Shown: piece by piece, positions 40,868 through 50,838 of the stretch | How the letters are laid out: each line of letters begins with the position of its first letter | Numbering within the stretch: position 1 is the stretch's first letter | Source of the DNA: an uncultured Pelagibacteraceae bacterium | Lineage (GTDB): Bacteria > Pseudomonadota > Alphaproteobacteria > Pelagibacterales > Pelagibacteraceae | Assembly (NCBI GenBank): GCA_902574525.1 | Contig: CACGNQ010000003.1 | Coordinates: forward strand, 1-64,000 | DNA: 64,000 bases | Direction: 5' to 3' | Notes under the pieces: generated by a model | What the model was told of the DNA's origin: nothing | Seen by the model: the letters and a program-made list of their open reading frames with translations, nothing else | Databases searched by the model: none | Position numbers and translations under genes: made by a program

Positions 40868-41614
40868 ATGGAAAAAAATAAAATCACCATAATAACTGTT
40901 GTTAAAAATTCATCTAATACAATTGAAAAAACTATTAAAAGCGTTCTTGATCAAGGCTATGAGAATTTAGAATATATAATTATAGATGGTAAATCAAATG
41001 ATGGAACTTTGGGTAAAATTGAAAAATACAAAAATAATATTTCTGTTATAATCAGTGAGGAAGATGGTGGTATATGGGACGCTATGAATAAGGGTATAAA
41101 ATTATCTAAAGGTGATATTATTGGATTTTTAAATTCTGGGGATGTTTATTTTCCAAGTACACTTAATTTGGTTAATAATTATTTTTTAAAAAATAATTTA
41201 GATTTTCTTTTTGGTACCGTAGAAAAATATAAACTTATGCATGGATACAGTCCATGGAAAGTCTCTTGGAGTTTTGGGTTTTATACTTCTCACTCAATTG
41301 GTTTTTTTATAAAAAGAAAAAGACATTTAGAGGTTGGATTTTATGATGAAAGTTTCTTAAGTGCGGATTTAGATTTTTTTTATAAAATGATTAAAAATTT
41401 TAAACTAAAAGGAAAATCAACAAAAAAAGATGAGATTTTTGGAAAATTTGAAAGCGGGGGTTTCTCTTCTAAAGTAAACTATATTGATCATCTCAAAGAT
41501 CTTAATCAAATAAGAATTAAAAATAATCAAAATGTGATCTTTGTGTATTTATTATTTATATTAAAAATAATAAAAAAACCTATAAAATTCTTAAAAGCCT
41601 TAAATATGAGTTAA
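40868..41614 (+). CDS. family 2 glycosyltransferase
   Basis: ITIITVVKNSSNTIEKTIKSVLDQGYENLEYIIIDGKSNDGTL; EEDGGIWDAMNKGIKLSKGDIIGFLNSGD. Confidence 0.92.
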   Translation: MEKNKITIITVVKNSSNTIEKTIKSVLDQGYENLEYIIIDGKSNDGTLGKIEKYKNNISVIISEEDGGIWDAMNKGIKLSKGDIIGFLNSGDVYFPSTLNLVNNYFLKNNLDFLFGTVEKYKLMHGYSPWKVSWSFGFYTSHSIGFFIKRKRHLEVGFYDESFLSADLDFFYKMIKNFKLKGKSTKKDEIFGKFESGGFSSKVNYIDHLKDLNQIRIKNNQNVIFVYLLFILKIIKKPIKFLKALNMS

Positions 41615-41660
41615 AAATAATTAGTGCTTATGTAAGATTTTTGTTAATAAAACTTTAGTA

Positions 41661-42380
41661 ATGCGAAATATATTAAATAATTTCTTATCAATTTTAGGTT
41701 ACAAGATAAAAAGGTCTAAATGGCTTTATGAAAATGATAAAAATTTAATTGCAACTTTAAAATCACAGAATATTAATTCCATAATAGATGTGGGTGCAAG
41801 TTCTGGACAATTTGCTGAACAAGTTTTTAAAAACGGCTTTAAAGGATCAATTTATAGTTTTGAACCCCTTCAAAAAGAACACAATATACTTTTAATAAAG
41901 TCAAAAAAGAGGAAGGATGGTAACTGGAAAATTCAAGAAAGGTGTGCTCTTGGATCAATGGATAAAGATGTAGTTATAAATATATCTGGAAGAAGACAAT
42001 CAAGCAGTATCTATAACATCTCAAAAATTCATACATCTCTTTTCCCTGATAGTAAAAATGTTAGTTCTGAAATAGTAAAAATGAAACAATTAGATAACTA
42101 TTTTGAAGAATTCAAGGGTTTAAAAAAAAAAATTTTGCTTAAGATAGATACTCAAGGATATGAACTGGAAGTTATAAAGGGTGCAAAAAAAATAATGCCT
42201 TATATTAATTGTTTATTGTTAGAAGTTTCTTTAACTAGATTATACGAAGAACAACCTTTATTTGAGGAAATACTAGATTATACAAGCAAGAATGGATTTT
42301 CAATATGGTCAGTTGATAGAGTTGTTGGTAATAAATTTACAGGGCAAACGCATCAACTTGATATAGTATTTATAAAATAA
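41661..42380 (+). CDS. FkbM-family methyltransferase
   Basis: INSIIDVGASSGQFAEQVF; YSFEPLQKEHNILL; LLKIDTQGYELEVIKGA. Confidence 0.92.
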   Translation: MRNILNNFLSILGYKIKRSKWLYENDKNLIATLKSQNINSIIDVGASSGQFAEQVFKNGFKGSIYSFEPLQKEHNILLIKSKKRKDGNWKIQERCALGSMDKDVVINISGRRQSSSIYNISKIHTSLFPDSKNVSSEIVKMKQLDNYFEEFKGLKKKILLKIDTQGYELEVIKGAKKIMPYINCLLLEVSLTRLYEEQPLFEEILDYTSKNGFSIWSVDRVVGNKFTGQTHQLDIVFIK

Positions 42381-42392
42381 CTTGATAGATAT

Positions 42393-43580
42393 TTAATAAA
42401 CTTTTTTACACAAATTAAAATATTTTTTTGATACGTTAAGCCATTTAAAAGATTCAAGTTTTTTAAAATTAGAATTTATAAATTTTTTTGAAATAGTTTT
42501 TTTATTATAAATTTTTTTGATTTTATCTTCTAAATCTTTAAGATTATTTTTATTAAAAAAAAATATTTTAAAATTTTTACTCTTCTCTAAAAATGTTTTA
42601 GTGTTTGAACATAGTAGTGGTTTTTTAAAACCTACTGCTTCTTTAACTAATAGGCAAGATGACTCCTCAAGTGAGGGGATTATAACTGCATGGGAAAATT
42701 TATATGCCTTTATCAATTCCTGTTTTGATAAATCCCCAATATAATGAACATTTCTCATTTTATTTTTAATTATATATTCTTGCACCTGTTTAAAAAAATT
42801 TTTTTTGAGACCACATAAAACAAGATTAATTTTTCGACTTTTTAAATTATTAATTGCTTTAAGTAAAAAAATATGATTTTTATGTCTCCAAAAAGCGGCA
42901 GGGTAAAAAAGATATTTATCTGGTAAATTAAAATTTCTAATTAAATTATTTTTATATTTTTTGTTTTTGAATAAATCAAAATCTACACCCTCCTCAATAA
43001 CATCAATATCATTTTTATTTTTATTTAAATAATAACTGCACTGATCTTTAAGGAATTTAGAACTAGCTATTAATTTGTTACAATGGTCGACACTCAATTT
43101 TCTAGTTATTTTTCGTTCCATTAATTGAAAACTATTGAAATTTTTAGGTAAATATTCATGTTGAATATCATGAATACACAAAATTGTTCTTAAATTTAAA
43201 CCGTAATAATTTAGTATAACATTTGGGCAAATTAGTATGTCTGATTTCTTTTCAATTATATTTTTAAAATCTCTAAAAAAATAATTTTTGAACAATTTAT
43301 AAAGTTTATTTTGTTTAATAAAAAGTAAGATACTTATAAAGACTATAAATTTTAAAATAAGAATTTTTAAATAGGAATATTGCTGATTATATACAATTAT
43401 TTCAATATTTTTTCCTCTAAAATTTTTTTTTGCGAACTCAGAATATTTTTTGCTGACATAAACTTGAAGTTTTATTTTTTTATTAAATTTTATAAAGCCA
43501 TTAACCAGATTTTCAGAGTAAACATTGATACCTTGATTATTTTTTGGAACTAAGTCAATCAGATCTATTCCAATTCTCAT
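42393..43580 (-). CDS. group 1 (GT4-type) glycosyltransferase
   Basis: YLFYPAAFWRHKNHIFLLKAI; LSKQELIKAYKFSHAVIIPSLEESSCLLVKEAVGFKKPLLCSN. Confidence 0.9.
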   Translation of the reverse strand: MRIGIDLIDLVPKNNQGINVYSENLVNGFIKFNKKIKLQVYVSKKYSEFAKKNFRGKNIEIIVYNQQYSYLKILILKFIVFISILLFIKQNKLYKLFKNYFFRDFKNIIEKKSDILICPNVILNYYGLNLRTILCIHDIQHEYLPKNFNSFQLMERKITRKLSVDHCNKLIASSKFLKDQCSYYLNKNKNDIDVIEEGVDFDLFKNKKYKNNLIRNFNLPDKYLFYPAAFWRHKNHIFLLKAINNLKSRKINLVLCGLKKNFFKQVQEYIIKNKMRNVHYIGDLSKQELIKAYKFSHAVIIPSLEESSCLLVKEAVGFKKPLLCSNTKTFLEKSKNFKIFFFNKNNLKDLEDKIKKIYNKKTISKKFINSNFKKLESFKWLNVSKKYFNLCKKVY

Positions 43581-43654
43581 AAAATATTTTCGTTGTTTTT
43601 TTAAGGGATGGATATATCATAAATCTAAAATTTTTTATAAAAAATTAATAACAA

Positions 43655-44143
43655 ATGAGTAAAATACCAACTATATTTAAAACAAATGTGTACAAAGATA
43701 GAAGAGGTTTTTTTAAAGAGTTGCTGTTAAAAAAAAAAATTAAATTTAATAATATTTTTACGGCTTGTTCTTACTCAAAAAAAAATGTTATAAGAGGTTT
43801 GCATTATCAAGTTAAGAAACCCCAAAGTAAAATAATAAGTATTTTACTTGGATCAGCTTTAGATGTTTGCGTTGATATAGATAAAAAATCAAAAAATTAT
43901 GGGAAAGTTTATAAGTTTTTACTTAAACCAGGATTAATGCTGTATGTGCCACCAACATTTGCACATGGCATTGGTTTTTATGACAGTAACAACATACTAT
44001 TGTATCATTTATCTGAATATAGACATGCTAAATTAGAAAGAGGTATCATTTATAATGATAAAACCTTGAAAATAAATTGGAAAATAAAAAAACCAGTTTT
44101 ATCATTAAGAGATAGCAAACATCCGACATTCAAAGAAATATGA
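43655..44143 (+). CDS. dTDP-4-dehydrorhamnose 3,5-epimerase-like (RmlC family)
   Basis: DRRGFFKELL; NVIRGLHYQVKKPQSKIISILLGSALDVCVDI; YVPPTFAHGI. Confidence 0.9.
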   Translation: MSKIPTIFKTNVYKDRRGFFKELLLKKKIKFNNIFTACSYSKKNVIRGLHYQVKKPQSKIISILLGSALDVCVDIDKKSKNYGKVYKFLLKPGLMLYVPPTFAHGIGFYDSNNILLYHLSEYRHAKLERGIIYNDKTLKINWKIKKPVLSLRDSKHPTFKEI

Positions 44144-44544
44144 ATGGACCAAGATTAATAAATTTTAAAAGATTTAGTGAGGCTAGTGGTGAGCTTGTAC
44201 CTTTTTATGTAAATAAATCTTTTCCTAAAAAATTTCGTTTAATAAGGTTTTTTTTTTTATATGGAAAAAAAAAATACTTTAGAGCTGATCATGCACACAA
44301 GAAATGTACACAAATTATAATAGCTTTAAACGGTCAAATAAAAATTTATACCTTTTTTAAAAAAAAAAAGAAAATTTTTAATATTAATCAAAAATCAAAA
44401 AAAGCCCTTTTTATACCTACAAAATGTTGGCTTAAAATAAAATTTTCAAAAGATCAAGATTCTCTAATAACATTGTGCAACTATAAATATGATAAATCTG
44501 AGTATATTTTATCTTTCGATGAATTTAAAAAAAAATATTATTAA
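44140..44544 (+). CDS. FdtA/QdtA-like sugar 3,4-ketoisomerase (WxcM-like cupin)
   Basis: GELVPFYVNKSFPKKFRLIRFFFLYGKKKYFRADHAHKKCTQIIIALNGQIKI. Confidence 0.85.
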   Translation: MNGPRLINFKRFSEASGELVPFYVNKSFPKKFRLIRFFFLYGKKKYFRADHAHKKCTQIIIALNGQIKIYTFFKKKKKIFNINQKSKKALFIPTKCWLKIKFSKDQDSLITLCNYKYDKSEYILSFDEFKKKYY

Positions 44545-44556
44545 AGTTTTAAAAAT

Positions 44557-45477
44557 ATGAATTTAATAATTACAGGTGGTTGTGGTCATATTGGTTCCTA
44601 TATAGCGGAGAATATTTATAAAATTAAAAAAATTAAAAAAACTTTTATAGTAGATAATTTGAAATCTAATCGATTTAATTCTTTATTTAATCAAAAGAAA
44701 AAAAATAATCTTTATTTCCATATGTTAGATCTTAATAACCAAAATAGTTTGGATAAATTTAAAAATGTAAAATATGTAATTCATTGCGCCTCTATGACAA
44801 ACGCTGAAAAAAGTTTTGAGAGAAAAAAAGAAATGTACAGAAATAATTTAAATTGTCTTAAAACAGTAATTAAATTTTGTAAAAAAAAACAAGCAAAATT
44901 AATTCATCTGTCCTCAACAAGTGTATATGGAAAACAAGCCAAAATTGTTGATGAGACTTGTGAGAAAAAATTTTTAAAGCCTCAATCGCCTTACGCTCAC
45001 ATAAAAATCCTCGAAGAGAATATGTTGAGGAGAGATACAAAATACTTATCATTTAATACTTTTAGACTAGGTACTATAACTGGGGTTTCACCAGGAATAA
45101 GATTTCATACCGCTGTAAATAAATTTTGTTTTAATGCATCCATAAACAAAAATGTAGAAGTTTACAAAACTGCTTTAGATCAATTTAGACCATATTTATC
45201 ACTAAAAGATACTTTTAAAGTATTTGAATTTTGCATTAGAAATAATTTTTATAAAAACGATATATTTAATATATTATCAGGTAATTTTACAGTAAGACAA
45301 ATTTTAAATAAAATTAATAAGCGGAAAAAAATTAAAATTAAATTAGTAAAATCAGCTATTATGAATCAATTATCATACCATGTAAGTAAAAAAAAAATTC
45401 AAAGTCACGGATTAATTTTAAATTCGAATATTTCTAAAGATATAAATGATACTTTAAATTTACTTAAAAATTTATAA
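44557..45477 (+). CDS. NAD-dependent epimerase/dehydratase
   Basis: LIITGGCGHIGSYIAENI; HLSSTSVYG...SPYAHIKILEENML. Confidence 0.87.
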   Translation: MNLIITGGCGHIGSYIAENIYKIKKIKKTFIVDNLKSNRFNSLFNQKKKNNLYFHMLDLNNQNSLDKFKNVKYVIHCASMTNAEKSFERKKEMYRNNLNCLKTVIKFCKKKQAKLIHLSSTSVYGKQAKIVDETCEKKFLKPQSPYAHIKILEENMLRRDTKYLSFNTFRLGTITGVSPGIRFHTAVNKFCFNASINKNVEVYKTALDQFRPYLSLKDTFKVFEFCIRNNFYKNDIFNILSGNFTVRQILNKINKRKKIKIKLVKSAIMNQLSYHVSKKKIQSHGLILNSNISKDINDTLNLLKNL

Positions 45478-45483
45478 ATTAAA

Positions 45484-46434
45484 TCAAAATCCTTTTAAAT
45501 TATATGTTTTAATTGTTTGTTCTATTCCTTTATCAATAGAAGTAAATCTTAATTTGAAACGTTTAAAAATTCTTTTATTGGATCCATGGGTGATGTACAT
45601 TTCGCCTTTGACTTTGGGGATTAACTTAAATTTAATATCCCTCTTAAGAGACTTTTGAATTTTTTTAATTAGTTTATTTGTTTCGATAGGTTGGGATCTG
45701 CAAATATTAAAAATATTTTGTTTTAAATGTTTTAGTTTGATGTAATATTTTAAAATCTTAACCACATCATCTATATATGTATAATCCCTTAAATTTTTTC
45801 CATAATTATGTAATTTTATTGTCTTTTTTATTTTTACGTTGTTGAGTAATTTATGTATAAACATATCTGGTCTACCATAAGGTCCGTAAACAGTAAAAAA
45901 TCTAAAGATAATAAATTTATTTTTACAATTAGCAAATGATCGTCTTATTAATTTCTCACAGACTATTTTTGTACTTGCGTAATAGTTAATTGGACGTACT
46001 TTAAAAGTTTCTCTAATAGGGTATATTTTTTGGTCTCCATAAACAGAGCTAGACGATGCAAATATAAATTTTCTAATTTTATTTTTATGAATTACATTTA
46101 ATAGATTTTTTGTAGCTATTATATTATTAGATTTATAACTTTTGGGATTTTTAAATGAATACAAAACACCTGGCTGGCCGGCAAAATGAAATATATAATC
46201 TAAATTAATTTTACTAAAAAAAATTCCAATTTTTTTTTTATCAGTTAAATCTATTTTTTTGAAAAAAAAATTTTTTTTTTTTTTTAAAATTCTTAATCTT
46301 TCTCTTTTAATTTTCGTAGGATAATAATTATTTAAAGAATCAATACCATAAACTTTATTTTTTTTGTTTTTTAATAAATTATTACTTAGATGAAAACCTA
46401 TAAATCCAGCACAACCAGTGATAAGATATATCAT
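45484..46434 (-). CDS. NAD-dependent epimerase, UDP-glucuronate 4-epimerase/CapI-like
   Basis: YLITGCAGFIGFHLSNNLL...GIDSLNNYYPTKIKRERL; GQPGVLYSFKNPKSY; FRFFTVYGPYGRPDMFIHKLL. Confidence 0.88.
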   Translation of the reverse strand: MIYLITGCAGFIGFHLSNNLLKNKKNKVYGIDSLNNYYPTKIKRERLRILKKKKNFFFKKIDLTDKKKIGIFFSKINLDYIFHFAGQPGVLYSFKNPKSYKSNNIIATKNLLNVIHKNKIRKFIFASSSSVYGDQKIYPIRETFKVRPINYYASTKIVCEKLIRRSFANCKNKFIIFRFFTVYGPYGRPDMFIHKLLNNVKIKKTIKLHNYGKNLRDYTYIDDVVKILKYYIKLKHLKQNIFNICRSQPIETNKLIKKIQKSLKRDIKFKLIPKVKGEMYITHGSNKRIFKRFKLRFTSIDKGIEQTIKTYNLKGF

Positions 46435-46435
46435 A

Positions 46436-47155
46436 TTATATTTTTTTTTTTAAAAGCTTTTTCATTTTACTGATGTTCGTAGAAGAATCAGGCAATAAAT
46501 CTAGAGAAATTTTTTTCAAATTAATTTTTTTTCTTTTTACATTAGGATTTAGTTTTTTAGCAAAATTAAATATTGTTTGCGTTTTTCCTCCAATATTTAA
46601 TACCCCCTTAAATTTTAAAAGTTTAGGGAATATTTTTGCAAATTGACTGTGTGTTAAAAAATTACTTTTAACATTAGTATAAGCATATTTGTGTTCAAAT
46701 TTATTGCTATACATAGAAACCCTAATTATAAGAGAATTTTTTAAATACATCTGGACTGCACATTCACCACCTAATTTAGACCAGGAATAATTATTTTTTG
46801 GAAGAACTGGGTCATTTTCTGAATATTTTTTATCTCCACGATAAACATAATGTGTAGACAAATATATAAGTTTAATATTATATTTTTTGCATAGTTTAAC
46901 TATATTCGCTGTTCCTATAATATTAAGGTCTATGCTTTTATCTAATTTATTATAATGATCAGACAGTGGTCTAGACAATGCTGCCATGTGCACAATTATT
47001 TTTGGATTTATTTTTTTTATTTTCATTTCCATTGAATTTAAAGACAATATATTAAATTCTTTTTTTGAAAGATAAAAAGTGCGCTTATTAAAATAAGATT
47101 TTTTTAAAACACTACCAAATCTCCCATTGCCACCTGTAAATATTATATTTTGCAA
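46436..47155 (-). CDS. RmlD-like/extended SDR sugar-nucleotide reductase
   Basis: IIFTGGNGRFGSVLKKSYF; IVHMAALSRPLSDHY; YLSTHYVYRGD...NNYSWSKLGGECAV. Confidence 0.8.
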   Translation of the reverse strand: MQNIIFTGGNGRFGSVLKKSYFNKRTFYLSKKEFNILSLNSMEMKIKKINPKIIVHMAALSRPLSDHYNKLDKSIDLNIIGTANIVKLCKKYNIKLIYLSTHYVYRGDKKYSENDPVLPKNNYSWSKLGGECAVQMYLKNSLIIRVSMYSNKFEHKYAYTNVKSNFLTHSQFAKIFPKLLKFKGVLNIGGKTQTIFNFAKKLNPNVKRKKINLKKISLDLLPDSSTNISKMKKLLKKKI

Positions 47156-47158
47156 TTT

Positions 47159-48259
47159 CTAATCTCTATTGTTGTAAAAAAAATTAATTTTTTTTGATAT
47201 ATGTTTAATTTGATCAATAGAATGCTCTTCCGAAATAGGCAGACTTAAAATTTTTTTACCTAAATTGTATGAATTTTTAAATTTATTTTTATTCTTAAAA
47301 AACTTAAGCTCATTAAGCATATAAGGGTAGTGAATCAAAGTTTGGATTTGGTTTTTTTCTAAAAATTTTTTTAACTCGTTTCTGTAACTACATCTTATCA
47401 CAAATTGATGAAAGGAATGAGTGTTAGATTTATTTAGGCGAAATAATTGAATTTTTTTGGTATTTTTCAAGTTTTTGAAATATTCATTTGCTAGCTCGTT
47501 CCTTTTTTTGATTACTTTTGAATAACTTTTCAATTTAATATCTAAAATAGCTGCATTAATAGTATCTAATCTTGAATTTCGTCCAGAAAATTTATGGTCA
47601 TACTTTTTTAAAGCTCCATGATTTCTCAATCTTTTGCAAATCAAATATAAACTTTTTGAATTGGTTACTATAGCTCCTCCATCTCCAAAACCACCTAAAT
47701 TTTTTCCAGGAAAGAAGCTAAACGTTCCTAGATTTCCAAAAGTACCTACGTGTTTATTTTTAAATTTAGTTCCATGGGCCTGAGCACAATCCTCTACAAC
47801 TTTTATTTTTTTTTTATTTGCAATTTTTAAAATTTGCCTAATATTTGATGGGTTGCCATATAAATGAACAACAATTATAGCTGAAGTCTTTTTATTAATT
47901 TTTTTTTTTAAATCTTCCATTGAAATAGAATAATCATCTAAGTTAATGTCACAAAAAACTAGTTTTAAGTTATTAGTAATTACTGCTTCTGCAGTTGAAA
48001 TCCAGGTGTTAACTGGAACTATTACTTCACTATTTTTTTTTAAATTAAGAGATTTGAGTGCAATCTCTATTGCATCTGTTCCATTGCCTAAACTAATACA
48101 ATACTTTGCTTTAACGAATTTTGAAAAGTTTTTTTCAAAATTTTCAACTTCTTCACCTCCAATAAATTTTGAGTTTTTTACTAATGAATTGATTTTTGAG
48201 AAAATTTTTTTTTTTTCAGGAATTAATTTATAAAGATCAGTAAATTTAATTTTTTTCAT
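47159..48259 (-). CDS. DegT/DnrJ/EryC1 aminotransferase (FdtB/QdtB-like)
   Basis: ISLGNGTDAIEIALKSLNLKKNSEVIVPVNTWISTAEAV; VEDCAQAHGTKFKNKHVGTFGNLGTFSFFPGKNLGGFGDGGAIVT (PLP Lys present). Confidence 0.92.
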   Translation of the reverse strand: MKKIKFTDLYKLIPEKKKIFSKINSLVKNSKFIGGEEVENFEKNFSKFVKAKYCISLGNGTDAIEIALKSLNLKKNSEVIVPVNTWISTAEAVITNNLKLVFCDINLDDYSISMEDLKKKINKKTSAIIVVHLYGNPSNIRQILKIANKKKIKVVEDCAQAHGTKFKNKHVGTFGNLGTFSFFPGKNLGGFGDGGAIVTNSKSLYLICKRLRNHGALKKYDHKFSGRNSRLDTINAAILDIKLKSYSKVIKKRNELANEYFKNLKNTKKIQLFRLNKSNTHSFHQFVIRCSYRNELKKFLEKNQIQTLIHYPYMLNELKFFKNKNKFKNSYNLGKKILSLPISEEHSIDQIKHISKKINFFYNNRD

Positions 48260-48288
48260 AATTCAAATTCTAAAAAAATATTTAGTTT

Positions 48289-49068
48289 TTATGAATATCT
48301 TCCGTGTTTTACAAAAAAAGATCTAAAAAATCTATACACCAAAAACAATATTCCAAGTTTTACATAAATAAATTCTACAAATTTTCCTTTAAAACCCTCG
48401 TTAAAAATATTTTTGTAAAAAAAAATGTCTTTGTTTTTTTCAGAATATAAGTTTTCTGATTTTTTTTTAGTCAAAATAAAAGTCAAAATTGGTCTTGGTT
48501 TTTCAGAATAATTTTTTGTTCCTCTATGCCATAAAATATTCGGCCTTAATAATATATCTCCTTTTTTCATAGTAAGCTTTCTCTTTTTCAATTTTGAAAA
48601 TAAAATTTTCCAAAAAGGAAGCCATTTTTTATGACTTGATAATAATATTTCTGTAGGTCCATTTAAAAGAGTTATGTCAGATGTCGCAAAATGTACTATA
48701 TACCTCTTTGGAACAAAGTTGCCATCCATGTGAAAATATTGTTTTCCCCCTTTCGGAAAATTTATGTTTCCACCATACACAATCTCATAATCATTTAAAT
48801 CCTCTTTTAAAATATTTTTGAATATAATGTTTATTTCTTTTTGTAAAAGGTTGTTCCATATATCTATCCCGAACTTTCCAGGAGAAAAATTTAAATTTCC
48901 CATTAAATAGCCAGGTAATTTTTTTAAATTTTCCTCTGTTAATTTTCTTAATAAGTCGCTCTCAAAATTTTCTAGTTGATTATAATTATATGTGGTTTTT
49001 TCAATTTTTTTCAAATGTATATAACCATTTGAACTATAAAATTCTTCTAAACTTTTATAATCTGCCAT
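48289..49068 (-). CDS. PhyH-like Fe(II)/2-oxoglutarate dioxygenase
   Basis: QYFHMDGNFVPKRYIVHFATSDI (HxD), GDILLRPNILWHRGTKNYSEKPRPILTF (distal His and Arg). Confidence 0.75.
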   Translation of the reverse strand: MADYKSLEEFYSSNGYIHLKKIEKTTYNYNQLENFESDLLRKLTEENLKKLPGYLMGNLNFSPGKFGIDIWNNLLQKEINIIFKNILKEDLNDYEIVYGGNINFPKGGKQYFHMDGNFVPKRYIVHFATSDITLLNGPTEILLSSHKKWLPFWKILFSKLKKRKLTMKKGDILLRPNILWHRGTKNYSEKPRPILTFILTKKKSENLYSEKNKDIFFYKNIFNEGFKGKFVEFIYVKLGILFLVYRFFRSFFVKHGRYS

Positions 49069-49131
49069 ATATAGAACACATAAATTATGTTATTTATTTT
49101 CAAACAATAACTTAATCGATCAATAATATAT

Positions 49132-50031
49132 ATGTCAATTCAGAAAGAATTATCAGTTTTTTTTGTTAACTATAACCTTAAGGAAGATATTAACAAACTT
49201 ATAAAAAAAATACCCGAGGATATAAAAGTTTTAATTATAGATAATTCAAATGATGAAGACAATATCAGTAGTCTATCGGAACAGAATAACATAACCGTTA
49301 TAAAAAATAAAAATAATTCAGGACAAGTGGGTGGAATTAACTCTGGATTAAAAAATATACAAACTAAATATGCAATTTATTCAGATGTTGACGTTGATCT
49401 TGATTGGTCTGAAATTTTAAAATTTTATAATTATGTTGAAAAAGTTAATAAAAATGATTTTGGTATTATAGTTCCTCAACATCCATGGGGAAATCAACCC
49501 GATAGTTATTATCATAAAAAAAAATATAATGATAAGTATACAGAAAGAATGAAAATAGTTACTGGCCATTTTATTTTTTTTAATATGGAAATAGTTAAAG
49601 AGCATGGGGGTTATGATGATAAAATTTGGATGTATTATGATGAAACTGATTATTGTCTAAAGCTCGATAGACTTAATATTAAAATATTAACGCTATTGGA
49701 TGCAAATGTTCCACACAAAGGTCATGATATTATAAAAAAAAGTTATACCTATAAAAGTACAAAAGACGAAAATATTATACTTTTAAGACATTGGCACATG
49801 GGATGGTCTAAATTCTACTTCTTCAAAAAAAATTATAATTATTTTTTTGCATTAAAAAAGACTTTTAAAGATTTAATATTTTCAATTATTAAATGTTTAG
49901 CGTATTTATTTGTAGATAAATATAAGTTTTTAATTAATTACAATAAATTAGCTGGATTAGTTAATTCCTTTTTTTTAAGAGAATCTTGGAAGAGACCAGA
50001 ACATTATAATAAGCTAGAAGCAAAAAGATAA
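49132..50031 (+). CDS. family 2 glycosyltransferase
   Basis: LSVFFVNYNLKEDI..LIIDNSNDED; NNSGQVGGINSGLKNIQTKYAIYSDVDVDL. Confidence 0.88.
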   Translation: MSIQKELSVFFVNYNLKEDINKLIKKIPEDIKVLIIDNSNDEDNISSLSEQNNITVIKNKNNSGQVGGINSGLKNIQTKYAIYSDVDVDLDWSEILKFYNYVEKVNKNDFGIIVPQHPWGNQPDSYYHKKKYNDKYTERMKIVTGHFIFFNMEIVKEHGGYDDKIWMYYDETDYCLKLDRLNIKILTLLDANVPHKGHDIIKKSYTYKSTKDENIILLRHWHMGWSKFYFFKKNYNYFFALKKTFKDLIFSIIKCLAYLFVDKYKFLINYNKLAGLVNSFFLRESWKRPEHYNKLEAKR

Positions 50032-50033
50032 TT

Positions 50034-50837
50034 ATGTTTACAATTTTTGGAAATACAGGATTTATTGGAAAAAAATTAAAAAAATATTTGTTGAAAGAAA
50101 AATATAAAGTTTTTACTCCTAAAAAAAAGGAAATAATCTTCAAAAAAAATTTAGGTAAAATTATTTATTGTATAGGGCGCGACGATTGGAAAACTAAACC
50201 TTTTGAAAATTTTTATGCAAATCTTGGTTTACTTATAAAAATACTTAATAATAATAAGTTCTCATCAATTTGCTTTTTATCAAGTACGAGAGTTTATAAA
50301 TACAATAAAAAAAATCATGCAATTGAAGACGCAAATCTTATGGTGAATCCAAATAATGAAGATCATTTTTATAATTTATTAAAAATTTGTGCAGAAAGTT
50401 TTTTATTAAGCAATTTCAGAAAAAAAACTAAAATTATTAGATTGTCAAATGTTGTGGGAATTAATCCAAAATCTCCTTTAATTTTACCGACAATGATAAA
50501 TCATGCTTTGAAAAACAAAAAATTTAATTTTTATATAAGTCCAAATTCTAAAAAAGATTTTATTCATATAGATGAGGTATTGCCAATGATTGTAAAAATA
50601 ATTAATTCAGGGAAAAAAAATTTATATAACTTAGCATCTGGTCGAAATATAAAAATTAAAGAAATAGTTGATGCTTTAGGAAAATATAAGAAATTGAGAT
50701 ATAGAGTAATTAAAAATAAAATAATTAATGAGCCAAAAATAAACATTAAGCAAATTCAAAAGGAATTTAGCTACAAAAGTAACAAAAAAACTTTTAAAGA
50801 TATGAAAACTTTAATAAACGGCTTTAAAACAAAATAA
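50034..50837 (+). CDS. NAD-dependent epimerase/dehydratase
   Basis: FTIFGNTGFIGKKLKKYLL; CFLSSTRVYKY; DFIHIDEVLPMIV. Confidence 0.82.
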   Translation: MFTIFGNTGFIGKKLKKYLLKEKYKVFTPKKKEIIFKKNLGKIIYCIGRDDWKTKPFENFYANLGLLIKILNNNKFSSICFLSSTRVYKYNKKNHAIEDANLMVNPNNEDHFYNLLKICAESFLLSNFRKKTKIIRLSNVVGINPKSPLILPTMINHALKNKKFNFYISPNSKKDFIHIDEVLPMIVKIINSGKKNLYNLASGRNIKIKEIVDALGKYKKLRYRVIKNKIINEPKINIKQIQKEFSYKSNKKTFKDMKTLINGFKTK

Positions 50838-50838
50838 C

